Below are positions 21,920 to 32,527 of a stretch of 64,000 nt of DNA, one piece after another. The position numbers and the translations under genes were made by a program. Each line of letters begins with the position of its first letter. Position 1 is the stretch's first letter. This DNA comes from Symsagittifera roscoffensis (Eukaryota > Xenacoelomorpha > Acoela > Convolutidae): NCBI RefSeq assembly GCF_963678635.1, contig NC_087066.1, forward strand, positions 25,623,736 through 25,687,735, read 5' to 3'. The notes under the pieces are model-generated. The model did not search any database. It was not told the origin of the DNA and worked only from the letters and a program-made list of their open reading frames with translations.

Positions 21920-22215
21920 CACGCATACATGAATATGCACATACTTACATACATACATACATACATTTGTCATAAATATATACATAAGTACATAAATACA
22001 TGCAAACAAACTTTCATACATACATTTGTACATACATAGATGCATACATACATCTGGACATAAATGCACTCATAGAAAATTAAATATATACAAACATACA
22101 TGCATACATACATACATACATACATACTTTCATATATACTTACATACATACATTCATACATACATACATACTTACATACATACATACATAAATACATTCA
22201 TAGATACTTACATAA
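21645..22215. repeat. Long CATA (TATG on minus) microsatellite
   Basis: About 570 bases dominated by CATACATA runs with few interruptions. This is the reverse complement of the motif inside the array, and purer. All open frames over this stretch are tetranucleotide artefacts. Confidence 0.92.
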
Positions 22216-22299
22216 AAAACATAATTAAATGCAAACATTCTTTAATACCTTCATAAGTTTTTAAAATAGGCTTTTTTCATGCTTATCTTGCAACATATC

Positions 22300-22430
22300 T
22301 TATTTAGGTAGCGCTAAGTCGCAGAAAATTTCTTCGATCGCGCGAAGTCGCAGCATACCCATTTTGAGTCGCAATGGTCGCAACATACCCGATTTTGGTC
22401 GCAACATAAATTGTTTTGTGTGACGGCCTT
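22300..22430. repeat. Short GTCGCA-rich irregular repeat
   Basis: GTCGCA occurs several times in about 110 bases, twice inside GGTCGCAACATA. No gene is visible. Confidence 0.5.
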
Positions 22431-22569
22431 TATCTTGAAATAAGGGGGGTGGGGGTGGGGGCTAGAAAAGCCTAGTCTTCTGAACAAACTTCAGCACGTT
22501 CTCGGGGGACGTCTACAGCAGTTTTAAGTCCGGTTGATCGCCGAGTAAGTCCCCGGCCTCGACCCCGGG

Positions 22570-22705
22570 TGTTGGGTTGAAATACTGTAAATCATTCAGT
22601 ATTCCCTCCTGACCAAGAACAATCAATCGGTCGCGTGGCAATGTATCTTTGTAGGAACTCAGTGGCCCCTTATTTCCAGGTTCCAAGATTTCTTGGACTT
22701 TGATA
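22570..22705. repeat. Fragment of the Ty3-like element end repeat
   Basis: The AACAATCAATCGGTCGCGTG word at about 22618, with flanking sequence, matches 2268-2400, 78-200 and 6095-6170, the left-end region of the repeats described above. A fourth, truncated insertion of the same family. Confidence 0.75.
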
Positions 22706-23938
22706 ATTTTTTGGCGTGTACATTAACGTTGCATAATCACTGTCCGCATGTTGTTCAATGAGCTTTCAGCGTTCATCCAAGCTCAAGAGTCGTTTTACGT
22801 GGGAGCCTAAGAGAACTTGAAAGTTCATTACATCCAGTGATCTCGAGATTAAATAGATAAGTTATGTTTTTTTTTATGTCTATTTTTTTTGATAAAACAT
22901 CTTAAAATCACACTAAGGAACATATTTATAGTACTAAATGCATAACTTGCGGAAGATACAGTAAGTTATCAAAAATAAATACAACTCTTAAAACTCATTG
23001 AAGTTTGCTTACCCAAAAAGGAAATGCGAACCTAATAATATCCATTTGAAATCGTTTTTTTTTCTAATTTATTTTGACAGTTTTTTATTCATTTCTTTTT
23101 TACAAGTGGTGCGAAACATCGTCATCGCCTTGGCACCTTATTTTGGGTCACTATTTTAAATACTATTTTGTACCGTATAAATAAGGAAGATCCATTTTTT
23201 AAATTCCGCTTTTGCTGAGCCGTGAATATTTTTTTGAATACCCGTGGTTAGTTTTGAAACTTGAAATTGCATAATCATGTAACGTTTAAATTTATCTGTA
23301 ATAGTTTTTTTTCAGGCTCGTAGTTTGTATTCATTCAGTGCTTTTCCTATAATTATCATCAAATTTGTGTGTTTTCTATAATTAGCGTATATCACTTCAT
23401 TTGCAGTATTTTATTAGCTAGATGTGATATTATTTTACAAACGCATCTTGTTTATTTAATGAGTATTTTTGAATTCAGAATAGAAAAGTTATTCTTTTCA
23501 AATATTATACTATTCAAGATTGATATAGACATATATATCGGTTCAGATCATTTATTGGTGAGGCAAAGTACAAAGTTATAAGAAGCAATACATGAAAGAA
23601 TCGTTGCGAGAATGAAGCAAGCAACTTCTTGGTGTAATTTTGAAGCACTCGAAATTTCACCATCGCTCCCTGGCGAAATTTAATTCAAAGGGAAACAGTG
23701 TAATATAACTATTTAGAATATGTTTGGGCTCCTTTTTCGCTTTTTGCAGCTGCTCCATTCAGTTAATCTTGCGGTTATTAACATTGCGGCTTTTAATTTT
23801 TTATGGGAAGGCTGAAAAATTGAGACGAGTGAGCTGTTGAGAAGTGATAAATTGTTGTAACAATTGTTGCTGTTGATTGTTTTTCGTGAGTCACCGTGTG
23901 ATATTTTCTTATTGTCTGAAGTTCTCTTCAGTGTGACA
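22706..23938. other. Upstream region of NUP54
   Basis: AT-rich sequence before the NUP54 start codon. It must hold the promoter and 5' untranslated region, but I see no clear TATA box or other core element. The frame at 23369-23581 has no recognisable domain. Confidence 0.5.
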
Positions 23939-24128
23939 ATGTTTGGTTCTACGACGGGTGGTGCAGCTACTGGGTCTCTATTCGGTATCAAACCAACAGG
24001 CACTGGCACTCTATTTGGAACTGGGACAGCTGCCTCCTCTTCCTCGTCGACAGGGGGGCTGTTCGGAGGGGGACTACAGAACACGGCTGCAACAGGACAG
24101 AAGAGTCTATTTGGCACCTCCACTGCAG
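23939..24128 (+). CDS. NUP54: NUP54 exon 1 (FG repeats)
   Basis: Start codon and five FG motifs in a Gly/Thr/Ser-rich context. Donor GCAG|GTATGC; leaves phase 1. Confidence 0.88.
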
Positions 24129-27100
24129 GTATGCATGAACTACTGTCGTGTAGCACCACGTGGCAAGTCAAAAGAACGGATCAACCGCTAAGTTCAACAA
24201 CCAGTTCTAATCATAAGTTGAACTGGGTCTTTTTACTTATTCCGTCCAAGTTTCTAATGAGATGGTACTGAACTCAACGAAACCAAGAAAAGCTCCAGAT
24301 CAAATTTTAGAAAATAGTGAGATAGTAGCAGGGAAATAAGATAAGGCTATACTCATTTTTCGTACAGCTACCGTAAACAAACGACGGATTCCCTGGTGGC
24401 TGAAGCGATTGACCGTAATTACATTAGCCAATCAGAATTCAGTATTGGAAAATGTGAAAAGAATAAGCGCGCTTTGAGCAATGTAAAATATGAGGATTTT
24501 TTTTTCGACAAAATTATAAATTGGAAGACGTTTTGATGGTCTAGTTTAAATAACGAATCATAGAAACTTAATTTGAGCCAATATATTCAAAACTGAGCCA
24601 ATTTTTCACAAAAGCACTATTTTTCATAGTCTTTCAAGTTTTGTTTCTTTTGAAATCTCTGAACTTGTTATTTTTTGCAGGAGTGTACGGCGGATAATTT
24701 CGAAAAACGCTCCTGAATAACCGCTTGAAAGTTTTTCGTAAGAGCGTTTTAAAAGACAAATTATAATAGAATGCAATTGTTTCTAAAAAAGAAACCGGCT
24801 CCCTGATCTTTTCTGATTTTGGGATTATGACTTCATTTTATTACGTAACTATTGCTTAAGTTCGGGTGTGTACACCATCGTGTGTTTCTACTAGAATAGA
24901 GTTTCGAGTTGCAAGCTAAAATATTTATCTTTTGGGCTACTGAAAATGATCCTTCGGATTAGTTTATGGTAGCGCTAGCTGCGTGTAAAATAGTTCCGAT
25001 GTTTCTGGCATCTGTGTGCTTTATGATTTCAGGTGCTGCCACTAGCAGTTTATTTGGTACTCCAGCCTCTTCTGCGGGAGGAGGTCTGTTTGGAAGTGGT
25101 GCAACTGGAGGCGGTCTCTTCGGAAGCTCCACTTCGGGCACGGGAGGTATGGAAACTGTCATTACATATTTAAGATTTACATGGAAACTCATTACATAAT
25201 TTAATTACGAGTGCCCTGTTAATTACGGAGCAACCAAAGATGTTTCGACTCTTAATCCAAATTACAGAAATGTACGAATTGTGGGCAAAAAATGGTGAAA
25301 ATTTTACTAGCCGCGTACAGAGATACTTACCACCTTCGAAGTGAAGTTCTTTGTGGTAAGGAATGCAGAGAAACTACAAGTAGCGCAATTGTATGACTTG
25401 ATTTGAATTTGCAACAATGGTTTAAGAAGAGGCATGTCATCTCCTCTGTGTAAGGGCTAAATTGACGTCTTGAAATTCTGGGGTGGCTGTTGAATGCATT
25501 TTTATCTCCAGGACTGTTCGGAGGAAGTGGTGGTGGTGGATTGTTCGGCAACAAGAGTGCCACAACTGGGTTTGGTGGTCTGGGTCAGACTAGTACATCC
25601 GGAGGTCTCTTCGGCTCATCTTCCTCAACTACTCTGGGAGGCTTTCAACAGACCAAACCAGTCGGCGGAGATCAGAATATGAACCAGCTAGTACGATAAA
25701 TCTTAAAATATAATTTATTTCGTAGGTTCCGCTAATTAAATTCCACGGCTCCTCCCTGGTCTTTTTCCATAGTTCAAATTGAAAATAAGGGGTTCAATAG
25801 TGGTTCTACATAAAATGTTGAGCAGCTGGTTTGAGGATTCTTTCTCTTGCAAATAAACGGTCTTATGTATAAGATATTTTAAGTATTTCCTCAGTTAAAT
25901 TTAATATGGTTTGGTGAAAATTAAAACGCTTGTAAAATGTTTCACTGGTTTTTTGAAGTAGATGTAAAAAATGTTAGATATTATTGATGAGTTCTCGCTT
26001 ATACGGGAAAGTATTGCAGGTGTTGCACGCAGCAGTGTCCAACCCACAGCTGTTCGCTGATGAGCGCAATGCAGTGATTGCGGGATGGAACCAATTGCAG
26101 GCCAGTTGGGGATCCGGAAAGGCCTACTACGCACCGAACGCTCAGCCAGTGGAGATGACGGCTGAAAACCCCTTTTGCAGATTTAAAACTGTGTCCTACT
26201 GTAATTTACCATCCAGGTAAGACTCGTAAACTTGTTCATAAATAAGAATTATTGGCAAAACTATTTCAAGAGAGGAAAAGGCAGCTGACTTCTTTTCTAT
26301 GCAGCTGACTTCTTTTCTTTTACGTTCTCTTCTATTAATATTCCAGGATGCTTCGCCCTTGAGCTGGAGGTAAATGAGTTGTTTTTGTACCTTAAGGTCC
26401 GGAGTTCGAGTCGTGGCCGGACTTTTTTCTTCAGTATCAGGGAAATTGAAAAAAAAATCCGAGAAAAATGAATTGTTTGTTTTCCGTTTTTGCTCTCGTT
26501 TTGTCGGCTAACTTGCCACAACGGGTTTTGCTTGTGCTGTAGACAATTTTCATTGTAGTTGCAAGTGCAAGTGTTTGGTGTTCATTCTAGTTTCAGGGAG
26601 GACTTGAAAGATTTTTTAAAATTTTTTCATAAAATATTTTTTTTCTGCTCAGTTGGTGTCGGCTTAGTTGCCACATCACTGATTTTTGTTGCTGTAAGTA
26701 ACTTTCATTGTTATAGTTGCAAGTGCAAGTGCTGTTCATTCTACTTTCAAGGGGGACTTGAAAGATTTTTAAAAAAAGCAATTTTTTTTCGGTTCAAATG
26801 GTTTCAACTCAAAGATTGTTGGCTTTGTTGCGAAATCACATATTTTTCTTGTGCTGTAAACAACTTGTATTGTAGTTGCAAGTGTATATGTTGTCCATTG
26901 TTGTTTAGGACTTAAAACTTTTTTTCATAAAATCATATTTTTCGGCGCATTTGTGTCTGCTCAAAGATCGTCAGCTTTGTTTTTTTTGTAAACTTTGTTC
27001 CGGTGTTGCTGTTTTAAAATTAAAGTGTCTGGCATGTTTGCCTGGAATGAACTTCTATCGAGACATATGAAAGTTTATATAACCTAGTTTTTTTTCAAAA

Positions 27101-30100
27101 GTTTTCACTTTTTTCGGCTTTAAATGTTTTTTTAAATGTTTCTCGGTTCAGCCTGCATATGAGCTATGATCAATTTTACTATTTTTTATTCCGACGATTG
27201 AAAATGGGGAGAAACATTGTATTTGGGTGTTTTGTATTTTTTAATGCAAAATCAGGTCCCACAAATAATCATCGGATCGCGTCGAGAAATATACCAAATT
27301 GAAACCTTTCAGCCGTAATTTGACGCGCTTTAAAAATGCTCTAAAAGTTGACCCTGTGTCGAGAAAGATGATTTAGACTTTTAGGCTTAAACAACTAAAT
27401 TTACTTTTAAAGAAACTCAATTTGGATGTTTGATTTGGTAATTAAAAAGAGCACTGTATTTGGAAACCCGAACGAACATAATATGATGTGATCACATTGA
27501 AAATGCATCAAATACATACCATTTTTTTTAGCTGCTTGAACCGAACCAACTTCAGATACCAAGTATTTCCTTTTAGCTGTAGAACAAAAGATTGAATTCA
27601 CAGTTTTCAAGCCAGTTGCTTTTGAGAATATGAAAATACAAAAATTTTGAGAATACAAAAATTATTTTAAAATTTTTTATGAATATAGCCGGAACGATCT
27701 GTGCTGCTTGCACAGCAACCGGCTATCCTTGTAAGTCATTATACATCTATTTTAGGAAAGACGAGGACGGCGAGATCTGCATGGTGTTGAACAAGGCTGC
27801 CTCGGATCTGATCAGTCACCAGCAGCAGCTAATAGACACAATGTTTTCCAAGGTGTTCCAGAACAACCAGTCTGTATCCATCACCATCACCAGCACAAAA
27901 CCCATCACAGACACACAGAGCGAAGTAGTGTTCTACGTACAGGAACGACTCGCCACAGGGTAAGACAATACTGCTGAGATATTTCTGATGAGTAATTATA
28001 CTAAGCATTGCTTAATTGTCAGCACCCCCTCTCCGCGACATAAGTTCACTTCGAAGATCAACAGATCAACCACCGTATGAATATCGACTCTTCCAAATTT
28101 GGCGGTTATGGGAGTGTGAAAGAAGCCCCACCAATTTTTTATAGCATTAAAATTATTTTCGAGTTTTGGAAAAATCATCCGTTTTTGCACTAGCGATCAG
28201 CGTAATTTATTACTACGAATCTTCTTTCTTTTTTCTAACCTAATTCGCAAATGAAATTTTTCATTGAAAGTGGAAAATGTTCACTTATTTGGTGGCACTT
28301 TTGCTATAATCACGATCTAGAATCGGAAATTTCATAGCATCTGTTCTCTGCTTTATTTGCGGCTAGTGTTTATGATGTATTAAGCTTGCGTGGCTGAGTG
28401 GTTAGTGCGTGAGACTCATAAGCTCTAGGTCGCAATAGGTCTCATGATCGAATCCGAGACCTAGCCGAATATTTACTAATTCGAGGCTTATTTCTACTTT
28501 TTCTTATTGCACTTTATATAATTGATTTGTCGTGTTCTCGCTCGATTGAAATATATTAAAATGTATTTTGGGTTTAAAAAGTTTTAGCATGTACAATCTA
28601 CCCCCTTAAATGGTCTACCGTAGAATGTACTCCCCAGCAATATAATAGTTATTAAAAAATAAATCAGCATAAAAGGTTCATTTCAAACAAGCGCGCAGAA
28701 TATACTGCTCGAGAAAATTTCTATACTGAGTAGCTATTTTATCCTGTTGATAGCCTAAAATATTTATCATAATTTTGTATCGATGAATTTTTTGACTAAT
28801 TAGGTCAATTTATTTTGCCCTCGACGTTAATTTGTGAAGAGCCGTTTTTTTTATAGCCGGTTTAATTTATATATTTTTAAAGCCGGTTTTATTGGTAGTA
28901 CATTGAGGTAAATTTCAGAAAAGTCTTTTGACATTTGAGGATTTGTGTCTACCGTCAGGGGCGGATTTGGGAGGAGGGGCGGACGCCTCCCCCCCTCAGG
29001 GATTCGACCCCCTGCCGACCCAAAGGGTTCCCCTTCGGTACTTTTTAAGAAATCCATTTTTGGCCGACCGACCCTAAAATTTTTCTAAAGTCGCCTTTGG
29101 CGCCAATATATACTTATTTTGAGGGGGGATCGCGCGCCGAAAAAACGCAATTTTTTGGTCAAATTTTTCCAAAAAGTCCCTAAAAACGCCTTTTTTGGAC
29201 TGTTTTTTCAAAATATTGCCTGCGGCGCAGAAAAATTGGCCAAAACAGGGACTAAACCGTCCTCAGGGAGAGCCCGAAAAATCAATTCGGTCGACCTAAA
29301 AAAAAGAAAAGGTCGACAAAATTTTTTGAAAATGCGCCCCCACCTCGAGAAAATCCTAGATCCGCCCCTGTCTACCGTAGTTTGTTTCTCCAACTATATC
29401 TTACATTAGTTAGCTTTAGCGAGCGTAGTGTCTTAATATGAACCTTCTTTTTTCCCAACTAACTCGCAAATAAAAGAACTCATTTGCTGGCACTTTTGCT
29501 ATAATCACGATCTGTAGCATTGGAAATTTCATATCACCTGTTCTGTGCTTTGTTTATATGGTAGTGTTAGATGAAATTTAAGAGTCCTTGATCGAGTAGG
29601 TGCGACGTGAGTCTCTTGATTTGTAGGTCGTTGGTTCGACTCTGTCGCGTAGCTAATTTGAGGCGACTTTTTCTTATTTCACTTTATAGAACTTCGTTTT
29701 TGTCGTTTTCTCGCTAGTGTTTGCAAAGCGCAGCTTCAACTCTGCTTATTAAAATGTTTTGCAGCTACTCTCGACGCATTCCAGCTAGCAAGTTACACCA
29801 GTTTCTGCTGCAACCCACACAGAGCAGAGAGATGACGTCATCGATTGGTGTGCAGTCATTCAGACCGAACAAGACCATCAGTCAGCAAGACCTGGATCTG
29901 TACCTGGCCAATGCGCCTGCTGGTCTGGACAAGTTTCTCTGGCAACAAGTGAGGGTTGATTCAAGTAGACCGGATCCTCAATACGCTCACAGTTCAATGA
30001 GTTTCAAGAAGAAAATTTGATTATTTCAGACTAAAAACTTTAGTTCTTAATTGCTGTTATCTATAAATTACAAACTCGGCGTTGAGATGGCATTTGAATT

Positions 30101-31750
30101 TGCTATTTTTGTTTTTAATGATACTACATTTTGACATGGAAATACTGATTCTCTGAAGCCTTCCTTGGATTCACCTTATTTCCTATTGGCAAAGTATTTG
30201 TATGATGTTTGATTTGTTTTTCAGGCCATTGCCAACAATCCGGACCCTGAAAGACTTCTGCCAGTTCCAATTTTAGGATTCAAACAACTCCATCAGAGGT
30301 AGTTCTTGCAGTTTGATCTAATATCAAATTTGATTTCTAGGAAGCAGATTTATTCTGAAGATTTGTTTTGCAGTTGATGGATCCTTAAAGAAAGAAAATG
30401 TAAATGTTGGTAAGAAAGGCGTCTAAGAAGCTCTCTCACGGAAGATTACCAAGAGAATTGTAATAGATCTTTTGGATTCTTCTTGAATCTGAGTGTAAAT
30501 GCACAAGGAACTTGGATCTTTTCCAGTCCCCCTTCAATTTTCTGAAGTTTTTCAAGCGAAAGCAAATTTAGTATAACGTTTGAAGTATATTGAAAACTAC
30601 AATATAACTTAAGTGTGAATAAGTTAACAGTTTTTTTTGCATTTCCCTCTTTACAGGTTGAGCCAACAGGTGCAAATGAACACTCAGCAGAAAGCACGTG
30701 TAGCCTCAATGCACTCAGAACTGAAGGACTTGAAAAAACGACAAGCTCTGAGTCAGGCTAAACTGGAGGAACACAAACAGAAATCGATGCTATTGGGACA
30801 CAAACTGTTGGTGTGTATTGGACTGATTGAGAGAGCGAGGAAGTTAGGATACCCTCTGCAAGACGATGAGAGTCATTTGTACAGACAGCTGGAGATTATT
30901 TATGACCAGCTGGCCCAGCCGACTAAACTGAAAAGCCAGCTGTCAGAATTGGTATCACAGGTGATTTATTTTCAGCTATTTTTCTGTTACACACAGTTGA
31001 GAGAATAGGATAGACGAGGTTGAATTATAAAGAGCAATGAGTTTCTCGAGGATTTTCTTGAGCGGAGGCACTTGAAAAAATTGAAACTTAGGCTCACCAA
31101 ATTGTTTTCTCAGCTCTTCTTAAGTTCTTTAACGACATATTGTGCCAATTTTTCTGCGAAGCAAGCAGGCAATTTGAAAAAAAAGAGGCGAAAATATACA
31201 TTGAATCAGGTGTGAGTTGAGTCAGGTTGAGGCGGGTGTGAAGTTTTTCTACGCAGATTTAATATGTTCCAAGCAAGTTGAATTCAAATTGAAAGCAAAT
31301 TCGGATTCTTTTTATGAACATAAATTCAATATTGAATTCTAGCCGTCCTCCGTATGAATTTGTCAGTTTTGAGGCAATATCTGGTCTGTTTATTAAAAAA
31401 AAACTTCATGGCACTTCTGTTTATAAAACTTATAAAAAAACTTGTGTCAATAAAAAAGTTTCACAACTTATGGGACGAACACTAAAAATACTATTTCTTA
31501 AATTACACGTTCAACTCAGCAGTTTCGAGACAATTTTGCTGCGTTTCAGGCTAGATTAGGTGGTGGTGCTATTTTGCGATCATCATCAATGGCCAACGAC
31601 CAGAGCTACCAGATCTCAGCCGAGCATAAAAAAGAACTGGCCCAATTTTTGAAGCAACAGCAGGAGGGAATTGCGAATCTAGTCCAGATGGTGAAAAATA
31701 CAACTGAAGAACTGAAAGTAATTCAAAACAATTTGAACCCTGTCTCTTAA
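23939..31750 (+). CDS. NUP54: Nucleoporin 54 (nine exons)
   Basis: Nup54 sits in the central channel of the nuclear pore complex with Nup62 and Nup58; its FG repeats bind transport receptors. Exons: 23939-24128, 25033-25146, 25512-25690, 26020-26216, 27756-27959, 29765-29948, 30225-30298, 30657-30960, 31550-31750. All introns are GT-AG and phases agree, giving 548 residues, close to the roughly 500-residue vertebrate protein. Residues 1-145 hold about 12 FG motifs, many GLFG or SLFG. Residues about 162-380 are the conserved Nup54 core (NAVIAGWNQLQASWG, ENPFCRFK, PAGLDKFLWQQ, PVPILGFKQL). Residues 381-548 are helical coiled coil used for Nup62-complex assembly. The start is the first ATG before the FG region, in ACAATGTTTGG. 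Confidence 0.93.
25033..25146 (+). CDS. NUP54: NUP54 exon 2 (FG repeats)
   Basis: Acceptor ATGATTTCAG|GTGCTG, donor GGGAG|GTATGG. 38 codons with three FG motifs; phase 1 in and out. Confidence 0.88.
25512..25690 (+). CDS. NUP54: NUP54 exon 3 (FG repeats)
   Basis: Acceptor TTATCTCCAG|GACTG. Four FG motifs, then a QQTKPVGGDQNMNQL linker. Donor CTA|GTACGA is chosen because it gives phase 0, matching exon 4; the frame runs into a stop six bases further on. Confidence 0.82.
26020..26216 (+). CDS. NUP54: NUP54 exon 4 (core start)
   Basis: Acceptor GTATTGCAG|GTGTTG, donor TCCAG|GTAAGA. Encodes the conserved ERNAVIAGWNQLQASWG and ENPFCRFKTVSY stretches. Confidence 0.92.
26350..26440 (+). other. tRNA-like B-box fragment in NUP54 intron 4
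   Basis: GGAGTTCGAGTCGTGGCC resembles a T-arm with a Pol III B box (GTTCGAGTC) and is followed by a T-run. No convincing A box or full cloverleaf precedes it, so it is at most a decayed SINE head. Confidence 0.3.
26500..27010. repeat. About 160-bp tandem repeat in NUP54 intron 4
   Basis: The GTTGCAAGTGCAAGTG word recurs at 26557, 26715 and (diverged) 26873, each followed by a CATT-CTA-TTT word, a GGACTTGAAAGATTTTT word and a TCGGCT/TTGTTGCGAAATCAC-type word. About 3.5 units with growing divergence. Confidence 0.75.
27686..27724 (+). repeat. Hairpin upstream of NUP54 exon 5
   Basis: AGCCGG pairs with CCGGCT, and within it CTGTGC pairs with GCACAG. A related hairpin sequence lies at about 33850-33890 (CGGAACAGTCTGTACTACTT). 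Confidence 0.5.
27756..27959 (+). CDS. NUP54: NUP54 exon 5
   Basis: Acceptor ATCTATTTTAG|GAAAG, donor ACAGG|GTAAGA. Encodes KDEDGEICMVLNK and the TQSEVVFYVQER strand typical of the family. Confidence 0.92.
28210..28560 (+). mobile_element. SINE-like repeat with tRNA-like part, copy 1
   Basis: In NUP54 intron 5. The order is a 5' block (CACTTTTGCTATAATCACGA at about 28295), a tRNA-like part (28388-28470) with A box TGGCTGAGTGG, an anticodon-loop-like CTCATAA and B box GATCGAATCCG, then a 3' block (TTTTTCTTATTGCACTTTAT, TTGTCGTGTTCTCGCT). Blocks 1 and 3 recur at 29440-29740 and 33350-33570. The imperfect stems mean it is unlikely to be a functional tRNA gene. Confidence 0.6.
28956..29370. mobile_element. 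hAT-type MITE, copy 1, with 8-bp target duplication
   Basis: Termini CAGGGGCGGATTTGGGA and TCCTAGATCCGCCCCTG are inverted repeats, and the element is flanked by an exact TCTACCGT duplication (28948-28955, 29371-29378). 415 bp, non-coding. An 8-bp duplication with CAGGG ends fits the hAT superfamily. It lies in NUP54 intron 5. Confidence 0.88.
29440..29740 (+). mobile_element. SINE-like repeat with tRNA-like part, copy 2
   Basis: Same 5' block (CACTTTTGCTATAATCACGA at about 29489) and 3' block (TTTTTCTTATTTCACTTTAT at about 29668) as copy 1. The tRNA-like part has a clean B box GGTTCGACTC at 29633 and a weak A box (GATCGAGTAGG). The 3' end (TTTGCAAAGCGCAGC) is about 30 bases from the exon 6 acceptor. 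Confidence 0.6.
29765..29948 (+). CDS. NUP54: NUP54 exon 6
   Basis: Acceptor GTTTTGCAG|CTACTC, donor CAACAA|GTGAGG. Encodes SRRIPASKLH and LANAPAGLDKFLWQQ. The 3' end of a SINE-like repeat lies only about 30 bases upstream of the acceptor. Confidence 0.92.
30225..30298 (+). CDS. NUP54: NUP54 exon 7
   Basis: Acceptor TTGTTTTTCAG|GCCATT, donor CAGAG|GTAGTT. A 74-base exon encoding NPDPERLLPVPILGFKQLHQ. Confidence 0.92.
30657..30960 (+). CDS. NUP54: NUP54 exon 8 (coiled coil)
   Basis: Acceptor CTCTTTACAG|GTTGAG, donor TCACAG|GTGATT. A helical heptad region with SELKDLKKRQ, then GYPLQDDESHLYRQL, a conserved patch of the assembly domain. Confidence 0.92.
31550..31750 (+). CDS. NUP54: NUP54 exon 9 (C-terminus)
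   Basis: Acceptor CTGCGTTTCAG|GCTAG. Encodes KKELAQFLKQQQEGIANL, the last conserved helix, and ends with TAA at 31748-31750. I see no canonical AATAAA in the next few hundred bases. Confidence 0.9.
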   Translation, partial: ARLGGGAILRSSSMANDQSYQISAEHKKELAQFLKQQQEGIANLVQMVKNTTEELKVIQNNLNPVS

Positions 31751-32292
31751 AAATGTTTGTTTCTAATTTATGCTTCATTTTTGATTGTGTATGACTGATT
31801 TTTGATTTTGACTTTTTTGCGATTTTGGCTATGTAGAAATTAAGCATTTAAAATTACTCTTTGAAGCGGAGGTAAGAGGAGAGTAGTATATGTTGAAGCG
31901 GACCGAGGGCAGGGGGTCTGCTACCAAAAACTTAACAAAAAAATTGTACTACAAAAATAACGGGGTAGATAATGACTTTTTCAACAAAATGCAAATACTT
32001 TTGCAAGAGTAGGGGAGCCATTCTCGCTCAGTACTACCATCTGTGCCTCGGCATTTTTCTTGCCTATTTTTCTAGCCTATGGCTGCGCCTTGTTTTATCT
32101 TTTATGTGGACCGCACAAAACTTCGCGATAGCCGGTATTTGATGGTCGCCCTGTATGTATTTGAACTTAGAACGTTCCAAATATCATCTAAAGTTGAAAT
32201 AAGGTGCCAAAAATATTAACAGTGAAAAGAACAAATATCTAAGCTAAAAAATATTTCGCGAGATCAACGAGAATGAAGATTTAAGACGTTTG
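31751..32292. other. Convergent intergenic region
   Basis: About 540 bases between the NUP54 stop codon and the stop codon of the minus-strand gene; it must hold both 3' untranslated regions. No canonical poly(A) hexamer recognised on either strand. Confidence 0.5.
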
Positions 32293-32527
32293 TCAGTAAG
32301 TGAGTTCTCGCATTAGCTTCACCATGTGCGCTTTCTGCATTTTACTCATGCCCACTGAAGGTTGAATTCGATTTGGAGATATAGGCTGGTCTGATGCGAG
32401 AATGTGGGGAAGATACTTCTGGTTGATTTGCCTGAGGGATTTTGCCTGGCTTCTGCCAGAGAGATCCAATAATTGAACTGAGTTGGTCTGAGTGAATGAT
32501 TCTCTCATTGTGTTGTTCGTTTTCAGT
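32293..32527 (-). CDS. Terminal exon of unidentified minus-strand gene
   Basis: 77 codons and TGA at 32293-32295. Normal codon variety with polar and basic residues; the C-terminus is predicted helical. Good polypyrimidine tract before the AG. Confidence 0.6.

Noticed and set aside
21645-22215. CRISPR-like array
   Set aside because: Repeats are tetranucleotides without spacers, and the genome is eukaryotic.
21645-22256. Several 73-76 codon frames of Cys/Met/Tyr or His/Thr/Tyr repeats
   Set aside because: Pure translations of the CATA/TATG microsatellite.
23713-24171. 152-codon minus-strand frame rich in Pro and Val
   Set aside because: Antisense shadow of the NUP54 FG-repeat exon.
28388-28470. 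Functional tRNA-Met gene
   Set aside because: Stems do not pair well and the sequence recurs within a larger repeat, so it is better read as part of a SINE-like element.
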